Assembly: GCA_022661535.1 (NCBI GenBank)
Contig: JAKULF010000006.1
Location: 2,103,001 to 2,167,000, forward strand
DNA from: Eutypa lata
Taxonomy: Eukaryota; Ascomycota; Sordariomycetes; Xylariales; Diatrypaceae
Direction: 5' to 3'
DNA length: 64,000 bases
Made by a program: the position numbers and the translations under genes. This document shows, in pieces, positions 1 through 10,290 of this stretch (its first letter is position 1; every line of letters starts with the position of its first letter). The notes beneath the pieces are model-generated. The model was not told the DNA's origin. It worked only from the letters and a program-made list of their open reading frames with translations, and did not search any database.

Positions 1-463
1 TAGCCAGCTCCTAATAAGAACAGGGAACAAGTATCCATGGATAACATGCAATTTCCCATATGTATTGTTAATACCTGTTAATAGTCTATAATTTGATGTC
101 GTTCTTTTAATCCAGGTGGATACCTAACTCATGATCATTTGAACGAAACAAAAGCTACAGCGTTGCTATTAGTCTTACTTGGTCGTTATAACTATGAAAA
201 TTGATCCGTATATCATTGTTTTTGCAACTCGAGACATTATGTCATAGATGGTGTCTTATAATTCTTCTAAGTTGTTTTCTTTTTAAAAAGTTTCCGTATG
301 ATAATCTTAGTGCTTAGGTATAAATAAGTAGTGACTATATATGGTGAGCCAGGTAGTCATTAAGTTCCCCTCGAAATGGTTACATACGTCCATCAAGTCT
401 ACGCATCAAATCTCTTTAATTAGTGATGTATATAGCAGGTGTATAATGGGGATCTGACAGTAC

Positions 464-480
464 TTACGGATATCCGTGAA
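464..480. promoter_or_regulatory. Palindromic CGG-N4-CCG site, copy 1
   Basis: TTACGGATATCCGTGAA has a perfect 12-base palindromic core, ACGGATATCCGT. The CGG-N4-CCG arrangement is the type of inverted triplet bound by Zn2Cys6 dimers. It starts 297 bases upstream of the dehydrogenase ATG. Binding is inferred. Confidence 0.5.
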
Positions 481-564
481 TGTAAACAATCACTGGGCAT
501 GCGGTGTAGAACTTTCCAAGTCTTGTATTAAATGTAATTATATGAAGAGTGAAAAAGCCAACTC

Positions 565-582
565 TTCACGGATTTCCGTGAA
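565..582. promoter_or_regulatory. Palindromic CGG-N4-CCG site, copy 2
   Basis: TTCACGGATTTCCGTGAA is an inverted repeat with 8-base arms, TTCACGGA and TCCGTGAA, around TT. It lies 178 bases before the dehydrogenase ATG and is identical to the copy at 1966-1983. Confidence 0.55.
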
Positions 583-760
583 CAGTTGCATGATTAACAG
601 TTTCTTAATTTGTCATCAAAATATTTGAATCTAGGTGACCAAGTCCATCCGACTCACCACAGATTCCTACGTATATAAAAACCAGCGATTAAGCTGTCTA
701 AACTTTTGGGACTTACCAAGCGATCCATCATTACCAACTACCTCCACGAATTTATTAGAC

Positions 761-1656
761 ATGCCTGCTGATACCCTCTCACTTTCTGGCAAGATTGCCT
801 TGATTACAGGTTCCGGTAGAGAAAATGGCATCGGTGCTGCTATGGCCAGAGCCTTTGCCCGGAACGGCGCGGCTGTCGCAATCCATTACGTCTCGGAACA
901 GTCGGAGACCAGAGCTAAAAAGGTAGCGGCAGACATTGCCCGCGAGTTTGGTGTCAAGACGACTGTAGTACACGGGTCTGTGGATAACCAGGAATCCACG
1001 AGGGAAATCGTTAAGCAGACGCTGGGTGGACTTGACGTTGATCATATCGACATTCTGGGTACGTACTGACTGGGAGACATGGTTTTGTTTTGTTGCTTGC
1101 TTTATAGAAGTGCTGACCCGTCATCGTGCTTGCTCTAGTCAACAATGGAGCTACTGTGAATCCCAACCAAGCTCTTCTGGAGGCAACGCCGGAGGTTCTC
1201 CAGCGCGACTTCGGCACCAACGTCTACGGCACCATCTACATGACCCAGGCTGTTGTTATCGAAGGCAAAATGCCAAAAGGCGGTCGCATCATCAATGTCG
1301 GCTCGATCGTATCCAAGTTTATCCCCATGGGCACCTCGATCTACAACACGGTGAAGGTGGCGCAGGATAGCTTGACAGCATGTTGGGCTGGCGAGCTTGG
1401 CCGCAGCCATGGAATCACCGTCAATACGCTGGCACCGGGACCGATTCCCACAGACATATCGAAGAACACCCTGGTTCTTCCTGATGGGTCTCCTACCCCA
1501 ATGATGTCTGGTCTCCGGGAATTGACGCGAGCGGAGGACCGTGTCGGAACAGTAGAGGACGTGGCTGATGCTGCACTTCTGCTGGTTCAAGAGAGGAGCC
1601 GTTGGATCACTGCACAATGGATTTCTGTGAGCGGTGGCGTCATTGGAACGGGATAA
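761..1656 (+). CDS. Short-chain dehydrogenase/reductase (SDR)
   Basis: NAD(P)-dependent SDR of the classical type, 271 residues, in two exons (761-1058 and 1139-1656). The 80-base GTACGT...CTAG intron restores the Asn-Asn-Gly motif (ILVNNG). Visible motifs are the N-terminal cofactor-binding TGSGRENGIGAA, the catalytic serine region GSIVS, the catalytic pair in YNTVK, and the PGPIPTD segment after it. The closest family type is 3-oxoacyl-ACP reductase or polyketide/naphthol reductase. The substrate cannot be read from sequence. The ATG at 761 is chosen because the glycine-rich motif then falls at the usual distance from the N-terminus. A C2H2-Zn2Cys6 regulator lies 440 bases downstream on the same strand, and identical palindromes precede both genes, suggesting shared control in a small specialised-metabolism locus. 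No polyketide synthase or other backbone enzyme is in the window. Confidence 0.88.
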
Positions 1657-1965
1657 ACAACAGTCTGCCAAGCGCTATAACTCTATATGTATAATCATAA
1701 TGTCTTGGCAAGTAGCCTTGGTTTTCGCAGTCTTCATAAGTAATTTCTATTTTTACATACTTACACAATTACGATGGCACGTATAACGAAAGTGCCGAAT
1801 CAACTATAAAAATGGTATTAATAACGGAGCAGACTTGGACTATTTCTTTGTAAGATTACTGGTATAGGCAATGCTCACCAGATAGATAACCACGGAATGC
1901 CATTCTTGGTGTTAGTCTCCGGGAATTACTAAGCCAACTACCCGCTACCCCCTGTATGGAGCCCC

Positions 1966-1983
1966 TTCACGGATTTCCGTGAA
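1966..1983. promoter_or_regulatory. Palindromic CGG-N4-CCG site, copy 3
   Basis: TTCACGGATTTCCGTGAA, an exact match to the site at 565-582, starting 130 bases before the ATG of the zinc-finger regulator. Its position suggests autoregulation. This is inference. Confidence 0.55.
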
Positions 1984-2095
1984 CGGGCATTGAATTAAAA
2001 AGGCCGGAGTTTTACACTCCACAGCCAGATGTGTCCAGTAAACCACATTTCCTAAGATTCAGAACGTATACTCCAGAAGCTGGCGTGCTTGAACT

Positions 2096-3914
2096 ATGAG
2101 TGATGAACAGGGACAAAACACTTCAAGGAGGAACACGGAATCAAACCTCCATTGCTCACTGTGTAACAGGTCTTTTGCTCAAGGTAGAGAGCCGGGAAGT
2201 TACCCCTTCAAATTAACATGGTATACTAATACGTATTAATTAGAGTCCACACGGAAGAGACACTACTACTATTGTCGCTCTAAACTATCTGACACAAATA
2301 CATCTCGGAAGCGATCATGCGTTCCGTGTGTTCGTGCAAAAACCCGTTGCACCTGGCCTGTAGATACCAGTCTAGATGCTTGCGTCCGGTGCAATAGACG
2401 TGGTGTCACATGCGAGTATGATGCGGTGGTCCGCCGGCATGGAGCACTCAGTCAAGGTGATTCATGTCCCACATCAGTTGTTGTGACTCCGGATGAAAGG
2501 CAAAGCCTACCCATCCAGGAAGACCCTACCACTTCAACCCTCCCCCAGGGGCTCACCCACGCTAGTAACCTACAGGCCAGCATAGCAGCCCCCTTTTCAT
2601 TACAGCTTGATGGCAACTGGGATACCGGCCTGCGCGAGGTCAACATGCCTGGGTTTAGGAGCCCAGAGCTCCTCGGAAGCCAAGACATCGACTGCATGAA
2701 AGCATGGGGTATGATCATACCAGGAGCATCCCCTTTAGCGCTGTGGCCCCGTCACTTGCCTAGCCCTTCTCTGTTCAGTCCTCGTGCTTTCACCAAATCA
2801 GAACAGATCCCCCTAGTGTCGTTGGCGATGCGCATACTGCGATCATATCCGTACATGATAGTGCCAAAGGGCATGCTCCCGCCATTTTTAAGCCCGCGGC
2901 CATACTCGTGCGCAGAAGCGGCAAGAGGTCCTTCTCAGAAGGTCGGTTGTTCCGCATCTTTACATTGGCAGAGGGAGAAATATCGAATACAGTATCACCG
3001 CTCCTTAGAGGATCATGGATCGCTATTGGGAGTGTGCCCTTGCTAATAGGTTAATCAACAAGTAGGCTCTAATAAATTCCATGGGCTTAGCCCACACGTT
3101 CAAGTCACGGAAAAGAGCCGACAAGAGCTCGATATGGAATCAGATTTGGTTTGAACAGCAGAGGATCTTAACCAAGGTAAGCTCGAGGCTGTCGTTGACG
3201 TGAGACTTATGAGTAATGACAGCTATTAGTATTCGCAGTACGATCGATGGGAACTACTGGCTGCTCTTCAGGCTCTGCTCATCTATTCCTTGTTGCGCCT
3301 TCAGGATACCCCAGTCGGACATGGTAGCTTCGACGACTCGCTCCTCACTACAATCAATGTAAGTTAGCGGTATTCGCCATACTCAATATGATCGGCTAAC
3401 AGTCAGGAAAGCTCGTCTCCGGTGCGCTGGCTGTTGCAGTCGCAGATCGCTGCGACTACGAGCCACCCTACGATCCGAGGTTGCAATGGAGGGATTGGAT
3501 CTTCAGCGAATCGAGGAGACGGTAAGCTACTCTTCGCGATATATATTACTAATTGTGACGAATAACGACTATACTAAACCCCCACGAAGCACAGTGCTCG
3601 TCTTTCAGATTATCAACATCCTAGTAGACCTGCCAGCCACTGTCTCGTACTTCGCTGTATGGGGGTTCGCCTTCGTCCCCCTGCCCTGTCCCGGGCCCAT
3701 GTGGAATGCAGTTGATCTGGAGGGGTGGACTGCGGCTTTCAAGCAGTGGTACGGGAAGCGTACTGTTTATGGCCTTTCTGAGGCTGGGGCGCTGACGAGG
3801 ATCATAAAAACTCCCGCTGGGCTTTTGGAGACGAGTATAGCAGAGTGGGAGGGCTGGGTCGCTGAGCTAGGCGACATAGGAACTCTATTGATGATTGTCG
3901 CCCCATTACTATAG
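2096..3914 (+). CDS. C2H2 + Zn2Cys6 fungal transcription factor
   Basis: DNA-binding regulator, predicted 489 residues in six exons: 2096-2183, 2244-2941, 3066-3176, 3230-3358, 3403-3521 and 3590-3914. The chain is phase-consistent. Exon 1 and the start of exon 2 form a CCHC-type finger (C-x2-C-x12-H-x3-C, beginning CSLCNRSFAQ). It is followed about 15 residues later by a full Zn2Cys6 cluster, C-x2-C-x6-C-x10-C-x2-C-x6-C (first part CVPCVRAKTRC). The later exons carry family segments such as YDRWELLAALQALLIY and RTVLVFQIINILVDLPA, with an acidic/hydrophobic C-terminus. The family is common next to secondary-metabolism genes and is related in layout to melanin regulators. The weakest junction is intron 2 (2942-3065), whose donor GTCGGT is poor. 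Without splicing there the frame stops at 3046, so a damaged gene is possible. Its likely target is the neighbouring SDR. Confidence 0.75.
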
Positions 3915-4476
3915 ATCAATAAAAGCTATGCGAATTGATATTAGCCTAGGTAGAATTGTCGATGGAGAGCTTTAGTATGTTTTTGGGGGGGGATACCTCC
4001 TTTGCGTACGCCCCCTATAACTCTCTTTATTGTGTACGTTCAGCACGTTGAGTCAATTTCATGATGATGAGTCTCACTAACAGCCGTCCTGGTTGTTATC
4101 ATATATTGCCTTAAGCAACCTCGATTTATGTCGGCCGAATATCTCATCAACCGCGCTAGAGCTGTAGCTAGGTAGTCAGACATCATCCTGCGTCGTACAC
4201 ACAATATCTACTTAGTAGGTTAGCGAAACAGAATAAGCAAGGAAGTACTACAGTTATAGAGAAGCTGACTTGAGCGTCGATAGCTCAAACTCCAATTTAG
4301 AATTGGTTGCTTCACGAATTTGATTGATGAACTTATCCCGAATATAGGTAGGGTTCTTCCATCCAGCACCCCAATCCAAACTAATACCTAACAGAGACCG
4401 AGAACTAGACGCTGTAGACTAATTCCTGGTACTAATTACTCAAGACCGCATAATTATCACCAAGAAGCTTTTTCAT
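3915..4476. other. Intergenic, no gene seen
   Basis: AT-rich spacer between the 3' ends of two converging genes (regulator on plus, RNase H-like on minus). It contains a G run near 3983. Nothing else is recognisable. Confidence 0.6.
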
Positions 4477-4858
4477 TCAATAATCGTCATCGTCACTATC
4501 GTCATAGTCGTCCTCGTCCTCGTCATCATCTTCCTCCTCATCTAGTGCATCATTCGCCAGCTCGTCCGCCTGCCAGTTCTGCACCCGGGGAACACGCCAG
4601 AACAAGACCTCGACCCCAAGGCCCTCCAGAGTGCGCACCTGGTTGACGAGCTTGGCGAACAGGTCGGTGTTGGTGACGGGGAGCCCCTTGCAGTTCGTCC
4701 AGCCGTTGCCCATCCACTTGTACACCCACTCCGTCATGCCCTTGACGAGGTACTCGGAGTCAGCCTTGACGATGACTTTCTCAAGATCTACCCCTCCTTC
4801 CTCACTTTCATCTTCACTTCCTCCATAATCGTCGCTATCATAGTAGTCGTCATCATCG

Positions 4859-4913
<55 letters not shown>

Positions 4914-5253
4914 TGCCGGAAGAAGAGATCCACGGCCACTTGCTGTACAAACTATGCGCGATGCGCAGCGCACGAAGCGCGGCATGGAGCTCAGCGCGCT
5001 GCGATGTCTGGTCCCTGATCCCGTCCAGGATTTCCCCTTCGTTGTAAGGGTTTTCCGGCCCGAAGTAGATGCCGTAGGCGGCTTTGGCCCAGGGCGTGCC
5101 GTTGCCGCGGCATGTGCCGTCGACGGCGACGACAATGGTACCCGGGTCGAACGTCTTGAGGTAGGGGTACTCTTCATCCTTCTCTGCCGGACGGATCCAT
5201 TCGCCGTCGACGAGTTCGGGTTCCCAATAGTCTGAGTCGAACCGGTCTGCCAT
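4477..5253 (-). CDS. RNase H-fold protein with long aspartate tract
   Basis: Single-exon protein of 258 residues. The RNase HI active-site acidic residues can be traced in order: Asp in VVAVDGTCRGNG, Glu in SQRAELHAALRAL, Asp in VKADSEYLVKGM and Asp in NWQADELANDAL. The fold would cleave RNA in RNA:DNA hybrids, although fungal RNase H-like proteins of this kind are often uncharacterised. Between the second and third catalytic segments there is an insertion of 22 consecutive Asp residues encoded by a GTC/ATC tract (plus strand), followed by a further acidic stretch. The C-terminus is also almost entirely Asp/Glu. Acidic tracts of this size suggest contact with basic proteins such as histones, but that is inference. 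The ATG at 5253 is the only sensible start. Confidence 0.8.
4846..4911. repeat. GTC trinucleotide microsatellite inside the RNase H gene
   Basis: Sixty-six bases of GTC with four interspersed ATC/GTC changes near one end, read on minus as 22 GAC/GAT codons. Length variation between isolates would alter the acidic loop without breaking the frame. Confidence 0.9.
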
Positions 5254-6598
5254 GTGTGCTGGCGGGGTAGCTAGGTAGGTAGGCAGGCTATTTAGATGGG
5301 GTGATGAGAATGTGGGATGGTTAGAAGAAAAGAAATCTCGTGGTTTTGCGTGAGTGGTAGGTTCTAAGACATGCAGATAGACAGACCCTGGTTGAATCCC
5401 TGGACAGGACCTCAGGGGGAAAGGTTGGCCTAGATACTGAGATAGACCGTGTCTGCGATCATTAGCAGAGCTAGTCTCACACGTAACGAAATTTCTAGAT
5501 AAAAATGGAATATGTAACTGTATGAAAGTGAGGATGGGGTGAGGTTATTTCAACATGGATCACCAATAGCATTCTTAAAGAAGCAACTTGTGTACTCGGG
5601 CTGCAAATGTTCAACGTAACAAACATATGCAGTTGCCCAGGTACGTCCCTATACTACAAACGGGACAACACTACACACAATAAAGCAACAACATATTTGG
5701 TCCTACCCTTTAATCACAATCATGTCTACTAGTGACTAAATCTTATAAAAGCAAAGGATTATCACGAAGTCAGCTATATATTTGCATAGAGGTAATAGTA
5801 TGTGGTACGTCTCAAATGATCATAGGCTCGAGAATTTCTGCCATATATTGGGGTACATAGCTGTCTGCCTATACAGACCTCCAATTTGGAAGCCACTCTA
5901 GTAGCAGGTGTAACACAAACGAAACCAGCAAAGAACGGAATCGCAACGCTTGTGTTCCTTGACTTAGAGAAATCAGTGAGTTACCAATATCTAAACCCAT
6001 ACTTACGTAGATTTGCAAAGCCTAAATAAAACAGAACAAAATGATAGGATGCCTAGATGTGAAAGAGGTAGACTATAACTACCCTCCTATCACGAGCTAC
6101 AACATGAAAGTACAACAAACCTAAAATCAGCAGCACATTTGGATTTTTAATCTTCAAAGACGATACTCACACCATACATCACGTCCTTAGAGAAAAGAGA
6201 CAGACCTACTTAAAGGCTTAATGAAAAAATATAAGATCAAGAAGCCTCACTGAAGCTACTGATCTATAGCTAAACACACGACTGTCTAACTACCGTGCCA
6301 TTGGATGCTACCAAACCATGCTTGTCCTATAAATGAAAAAAACAAAAGTGGGTATAAGCCATCCTATCAAACGCCGAAACCATGCATGGTAACTAGGTAC
6401 TTAAGGCTCTAATTTACTCTTAAAATAGACCACCAGCAACGCCTGCAAACCGCCGCCTATGGTATAGAACCATCCATCTATCTAGTAGTATAGAACCGCT
6501 TTTCACAGACACAAACTCCGCCAATGCATACAGTGACGATGGACCAACAAAGGAAAAGTGATGGGATATGGGCCAAGTCTGATGATGATAAGCTCGGT
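5254..6598. other. AT-rich intergenic region, no gene seen
   Basis: About 1.3 kb with no reading frame of coding character on either strand. The left end is the promoter of the RNase H-like gene. The right end is the 3' flank of the phosphatase. Confidence 0.55.
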
Positions 6599-7732
6599 TC
6601 ACTTCGGCATTCTATCCACGAAAGGGACGAAGGCCTGACGATTGAGATACCGATCTCGGTCCGTGGTAAACGAGTCTGCCATATCATCATCCTCCTCCCC
6701 GTCTTGATTCATAGTTTCCTCGAAGCCTCTCTTGACCTTCAACGATGATGATGATGAACCACCAATGGTACTAGTAGCCTGGAGAGCAGTAGCTCTCGCC
6801 GCCTTCTCCGCGTCTAGCTCGTATTTGTGGACGGTCCGCTGCGCGGTGAGGATGTCCTCGTAGTTCTTCAGGATCTGCTTGAGGTCATCGTCCAAGCTGG
6901 TGCAGAAGCGTCGATAATGGATGAACTGGCAGGCGTGGACCATGTCCATGCCGATGACAGCCATGAGGTAGGCGACGACGATGCCGGCAGAGCGCCCGTT
7001 GCCCGTCTCGCAGAACACCAGGACACGGCCGCGCCGGAACTCAGCCTCGTTAATCACCATTGTTCCGTCCTGCGTCATCTCTTGCACCTCGTGGGTGCTG
7101 TTCTCGCCCTCGCCTCCATTCACGCGCTGCAGGGCCTGGCTACGGTACACGCTCAGCATGTGGTCGTTGATCTTGCGGACCGCCGACGGGAACGCGCGGA
7201 TCAGCTCGTGGGGTCCCGACACGTCGATGTGCTCCGCGTGGATTCCCAGCTCTTCCGCCACCTTGTCGAACGAAAGCAGGCCCCGCTCGGCCATTTGGGC
7301 GTCCCGCGCCACCACGAGCATGGTGATTCCGTTGTCACGCAGCCACTGCTTGTCTCGCGCGATGCTGACGGGGCCAAGGTAGAGGTAGTCGAGTATGGGC
7401 TGGGCGGTGCGGCGAGTCTCGTAGGTCCAGTTCACGCCGGAGTCGTAGGCGATCTGCTCTTTGTTCTGGGTGATGATTTGCAGGTCTTCGAAGCTGAGCG
7501 AGGCTGGATCGATGTTGACATAGCTGGGGACGACTCTGAGCGGCTTGCTCGTAAAGTAGGGTTCAGGCACCGGGATGGAAATGGCGGGCGGGGTGGGGGC
7601 CCCCGTGGTGTACGGAGCCGCCGCTACGACGGTACCCCGTAGGTGGTCCATCTGGGATTGTCGAGTCTTGTAGTCAAGTTTTGTGGTCGCGTCGGAGAGA
7701 ATTGCTACCCACAATGACTTTCGCAGCTCCAA
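6599..7732 (-). CDS. Dual-specificity phosphatase-like protein
   Basis: Cysteine-type phosphatase of 377 residues as drawn. The signature loop VFCETGNGRSAG puts the nucleophile at Cys241 and the phosphate-binding Arg at 247 (C-x5-R). The usual His before the Cys is Phe. A DSP-type core runs from about ILDYLYLGPVSIA (residue 113) to the helix after KQILKNYEDIL. The catalytic Cys is present, unlike STYX pseudophosphatases, so activity is plausible. The N-terminal 60 residues are Pro/Ala-rich. The C-terminal tail has a Ser run, a basic KVKRGFEE patch and an acidic EDDDM patch. Start choice is uncertain: the internal Met at 7651 (MDHLRGTVV) gives 350 residues and looks equally good. No intron is needed. 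The substrate is unknown. Confidence 0.8.
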   Translation of the reverse strand: MELRKSLWVAILSDATTKLDYKTRQSQMDHLRGTVVAAAPYTTGAPTPPAISIPVPEPYFTSKPLRVVPSYVNIDPASLSFEDLQIITQNKEQIAYDSGVNWTYETRRTAQPILDYLYLGPVSIARDKQWLRDNGITMLVVARDAQMAERGLLSFDKVAEELGIHAEHIDVSGPHELIRAFPSAVRKINDHMLSVYRSQALQRVNGGEGENSTHEVQEMTQDGTMVINEAEFRRGRVLVFCETGNGRSAGIVVAYLMAVIGMDMVHACQFIHYRRFCTSLDDDLKQILKNYEDILTAQRTVHKYELDAEKAARATALQATSTIGGSSSSSLKVKRGFEETMNQDGEEDDDMADSFTTDRDRYLNRQAFVPFVDRMPK

Positions 7733-8966
7733 GAGCTTGCTTGAAAATAAAAGCTGTAATGCGACTAAAGGATAAGGTGCTGAAAATAAGGTGGGGTCTC
7801 GTCGAAGATGATCAAGTGTCGATGGGATCGAAAGAGTTTAGGATGGCGAAACGAACCCTAACGATGGACGATTATTGGTGAAGAAGAAGTTGATGTAAGT
7901 GGTACTGGAGATAGAAGTGGTCATTGACAATAGCCCCCTACACAATGAACGTCTGTTGGTTCACCAGACTGGAAGAATGAACGTCGATCATGTAGAAGTT
8001 CGGTTCCCGGTTATCGTCGCAATTGTGGAGGGAGAGACGACGACGATTCAATTAACTTCTCAATTCCTAGTTAAAACAGGCATCACTCGTTAGTTACATT
8101 AGTTAGAGCTGAGCTCAGTCTGCAAGCTTGGCGACGTATGTACATACAGTAGCTACCTAGGTACGCTAGCCTATCTAGGTAGGGCTGCAGGGGCACGCTT
8201 CCAAGCTTCTTGCCTTAAACTACCTAGTAACTGTGTACAATAGTTAATGCTAGTTACATAAACCTTTTTTTGATTTGGGGCAGGTACGAAGTATTAATGT
8301 ACCTACCTGTCTAGTAGACGATAGTCACATACATATATGTAGGTATGTGTGAAAGGTCTACAAAACCAACAAATTGGCAAAATATATAAGGGCAATTAGA
8401 GATGGTGTTCTTGCTTAGAAAATATCAGGGCTGTAAGGGCTCTTAAACAAGTTAAATACCAAGAACTGATTACGTATAAAGAAATAAATGCATAGTTAAC
8501 ACTTTTCCTTTGGCATCCTTTCCCTGCGTATACCTACCTACCTACCTACACTACCAACATACCTCCCTACATACATAGTAGGTACTTGGGCAGTCATAAG
8601 GAAAACTCCCATAGTTGTTTAACTCCGAAAGTGCCAACAGGTTGGTCAAGATGACAAAGGGCTTGTACGTCTATGTTCGTCCATCTTGCATGATATGTAG
8701 TCAGCCATATAAGTAACTTCTTACAAAATGGTGATGCTTGAATACATACTACATTAATAGCATCAAGCACTTATTTTGCACCTCAGAGCTGAGGTCGTGA
8801 TTCACCTTAGTATAGGTACATGAACAGTGGTACGCATTAACGTCAATCAGATACATGTATTCACATAAACTTAAGCATTGCTATGCACTCGTAAAATCCT
8901 TAGGTGGTTAGGCTCTCAGTATCGAACTGCCTTTGCGTGTCCCTTTCACTACATCTAGCAAGTACC
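7733..8966. other. Intergenic, promoter of phosphatase and 3' flank of spo7
   Basis: AT-rich, with many CTAGGTAG/TACCTA words and a short TACC array at 8531-8549. No coding segment is supported. Confidence 0.55.
8531..8549. repeat. (TACC)n short tandem repeat
   Basis: Four to five TACC units in the intergenic region. The same word and its complement, GGTA, recur throughout the window's spacers. Confidence 0.7.
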
Positions 8967-10229
8967 TTAGGGTTCGGTCTTGATGCCCGGACCTTCAGCC
9001 CCAACGCTGCTTTCTCGAGCAAGGGGTGATGGGTTCTCCGGCGTCAGCGACCGTCCCTCGACAGTTGGCCGTTTCGATTTCGAGTTCGAAGACATGTGTT
9101 TCTTTCTCCTTTTCTCGGCGCCGATAGAGGCCGTGCTACCCCTCCTACCGAGACCGCTCTCCTCCGACTCTACAGGCGGTGTGGGACTTCGCGATGATCC
9201 CGCCGACGTGCTACCTCGCCGGACGCTATTGCTCCTCGCCCGCTTCGACTCCTTCAATATGGCCGAATGGCGGTGGTGCACGAACTTCTCCGCCTCCCCA
9301 GCTCCCCCACCGTGCATCCTCTCCGCAGCCCTCCGCCCCCATGGCAGCCACCAGAACCACGGGCTCTGGTGCTGTGCAATTTGCCTCTCGCGCGTCTTCA
9401 GTTTTCTACTTATCAGAGCACGCCGCTCGTTTTCCCGCTCCCAGAACTCGCTCCTGTATAGCTCCCAGTTCTCCCGGAAATTGGGCGAGAAGGGCTTAGG
9501 CAACAACAGGAGCTTGACATAGTCTCCACCCGGCGCTAAATCCTCCTCGTGGCTACCCTTCTCCTCATCTCCCCTAACTAACGAGAGATGCGGGTGGTCC
9601 TGGTGGTTGAGGTTCAACTCGCGCTCGGTTTCTCGTATTATTGACGGTTCCACAGCGCGGTACTGTCCCGCTGTACTCGAGAACGCGCCATATGTGAAGA
9701 ACCAGGCCAGGAAAGACCCGACCTCCATCCACCAGTGCCTCTTCACAACGACAAGCTTGCAGTTGAAACCCCGTAGGCCGCGGTTGGATATCCCGAACCA
9801 GCGCCTTGGCCACCGTATGCCGCGGTCCCATATGCCGGTTCCCCATATCAACATGCCCGTAATAATCCCGCTAATGAAACACACCTTCTCCGTCATGTCG
9901 ACCACCCAGTATACCGAACCGCCGACGCCTACGCCATCCTCCCGCGGAGCGAAGAACAAGGCGTATCCGAAGCCCGCTAGCCACAGGCACAGCAGGCTGA
10001 GGAAGAATGTGTGTTTCCTCCGCCGCGCTCGGAGCTCTAGGTATTGTGCCCGCAGCGAGGCCTCGAGGATGAGCATGTTGAGGTAGATCATGGACGGCGA
10101 GCTGGGGGTCTGGTTCAAGGGATCGCCGGGCTTGTCCGACCCGATCGGGCTTGTGCCCGTGGGCGGTGATTTGACATCTTGTCCAGGTTGCGGGGCGCCC
10201 TTGACGATCGAATCAATCGAGTCCGCCAT
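8967..10229 (-). CDS. spo7: Spo7-like regulatory subunit of the Nem1-Spo7 phosphatase
   Basis: Single-exon membrane protein of 420 residues. The family hallmark is a segment at residues 48-72 (IYLNMLILEASLRAQYLELR followed by basic residues), immediately before a first transmembrane helix (about 75-93, FFLSLLCLWLAGFGYALFF). A second hydrophobic segment lies at about 114-135, and a third possible one at WWMEVGSFLAWFF. In yeast, Spo7 anchors and activates the Nem1 phosphatase, which dephosphorylates Pah1 lipin at the nuclear envelope/ER and so controls phospholipid against triacylglycerol synthesis. The cytosolic tail after about residue 260 is long, basic and Ser-rich, as is usual in filamentous fungi. 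The start at 10229 follows a CCTTG pentanucleotide repeat in the presumed leader. Confidence 0.88.
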   Translation of the reverse strand: MADSIDSIVKGAPQPGQDVKSPPTGTSPIGSDKPGDPLNQTPSSPSMIYLNMLILEASLRAQYLELRARRRKHTFFLSLLCLWLAGFGYALFFAPREDGVGVGGSVYWVVDMTEKVCFISGIITGMLIWGTGIWDRGIRWPRRWFGISNRGLRGFNCKLVVVKRHWWMEVGSFLAWFFTYGAFSSTAGQYRAVEPSIIRETERELNLNHQDHPHLSLVRGDEEKGSHEEDLAPGGDYVKLLLLPKPFSPNFRENWELYRSEFWERENERRALISRKLKTRERQIAQHQSPWFWWLPWGRRAAERMHGGGAGEAEKFVHHRHSAILKESKRARSNSVRRGSTSAGSSRSPTPPVESEESGLGRRGSTASIGAEKRRKKHMSSNSKSKRPTVEGRSLTPENPSPLARESSVGAEGPGIKTEP

Positions 10230-10265
10230 TCTCGGGGGGGAGGGGGGTGGTGATCGGTCTGGCTC

Positions 10266-10290
10266 GCCTTGCCTTGCCTTGCCTTGCCTT
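10266..10290. repeat. (GCCTT)5 pentanucleotide repeat
   Basis: Five exact GCCTT units, 37 bases upstream of the spo7 ATG and therefore likely in its 5' leader or core promoter. Confidence 0.85.

Larger units (their letters stand above)
1..760. other. AT-rich intergenic region and promoter of the dehydrogenase gene
   Basis: No gene is visible. The region is AT-rich and stop-rich in all frames. It holds two palindromic sites (464-480 and 565-582) that probably belong to the control region of the downstream dehydrogenase. A GTG-initiated extension of that reading frame back to 635 exists, but nuclear fungal genes start at ATG. Confidence 0.6.

Noticed and set aside
635..760. N-terminal extension of the dehydrogenase
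   Set aside because: It begins with GTG, adds sequence unlike SDR N-termini, and the ATG at 761 places the cofactor motif correctly.
6827..7642. 271-codon plus-strand frame
   Set aside because: Antisense shadow of the phosphatase gene, which carries recognisable motifs on minus.
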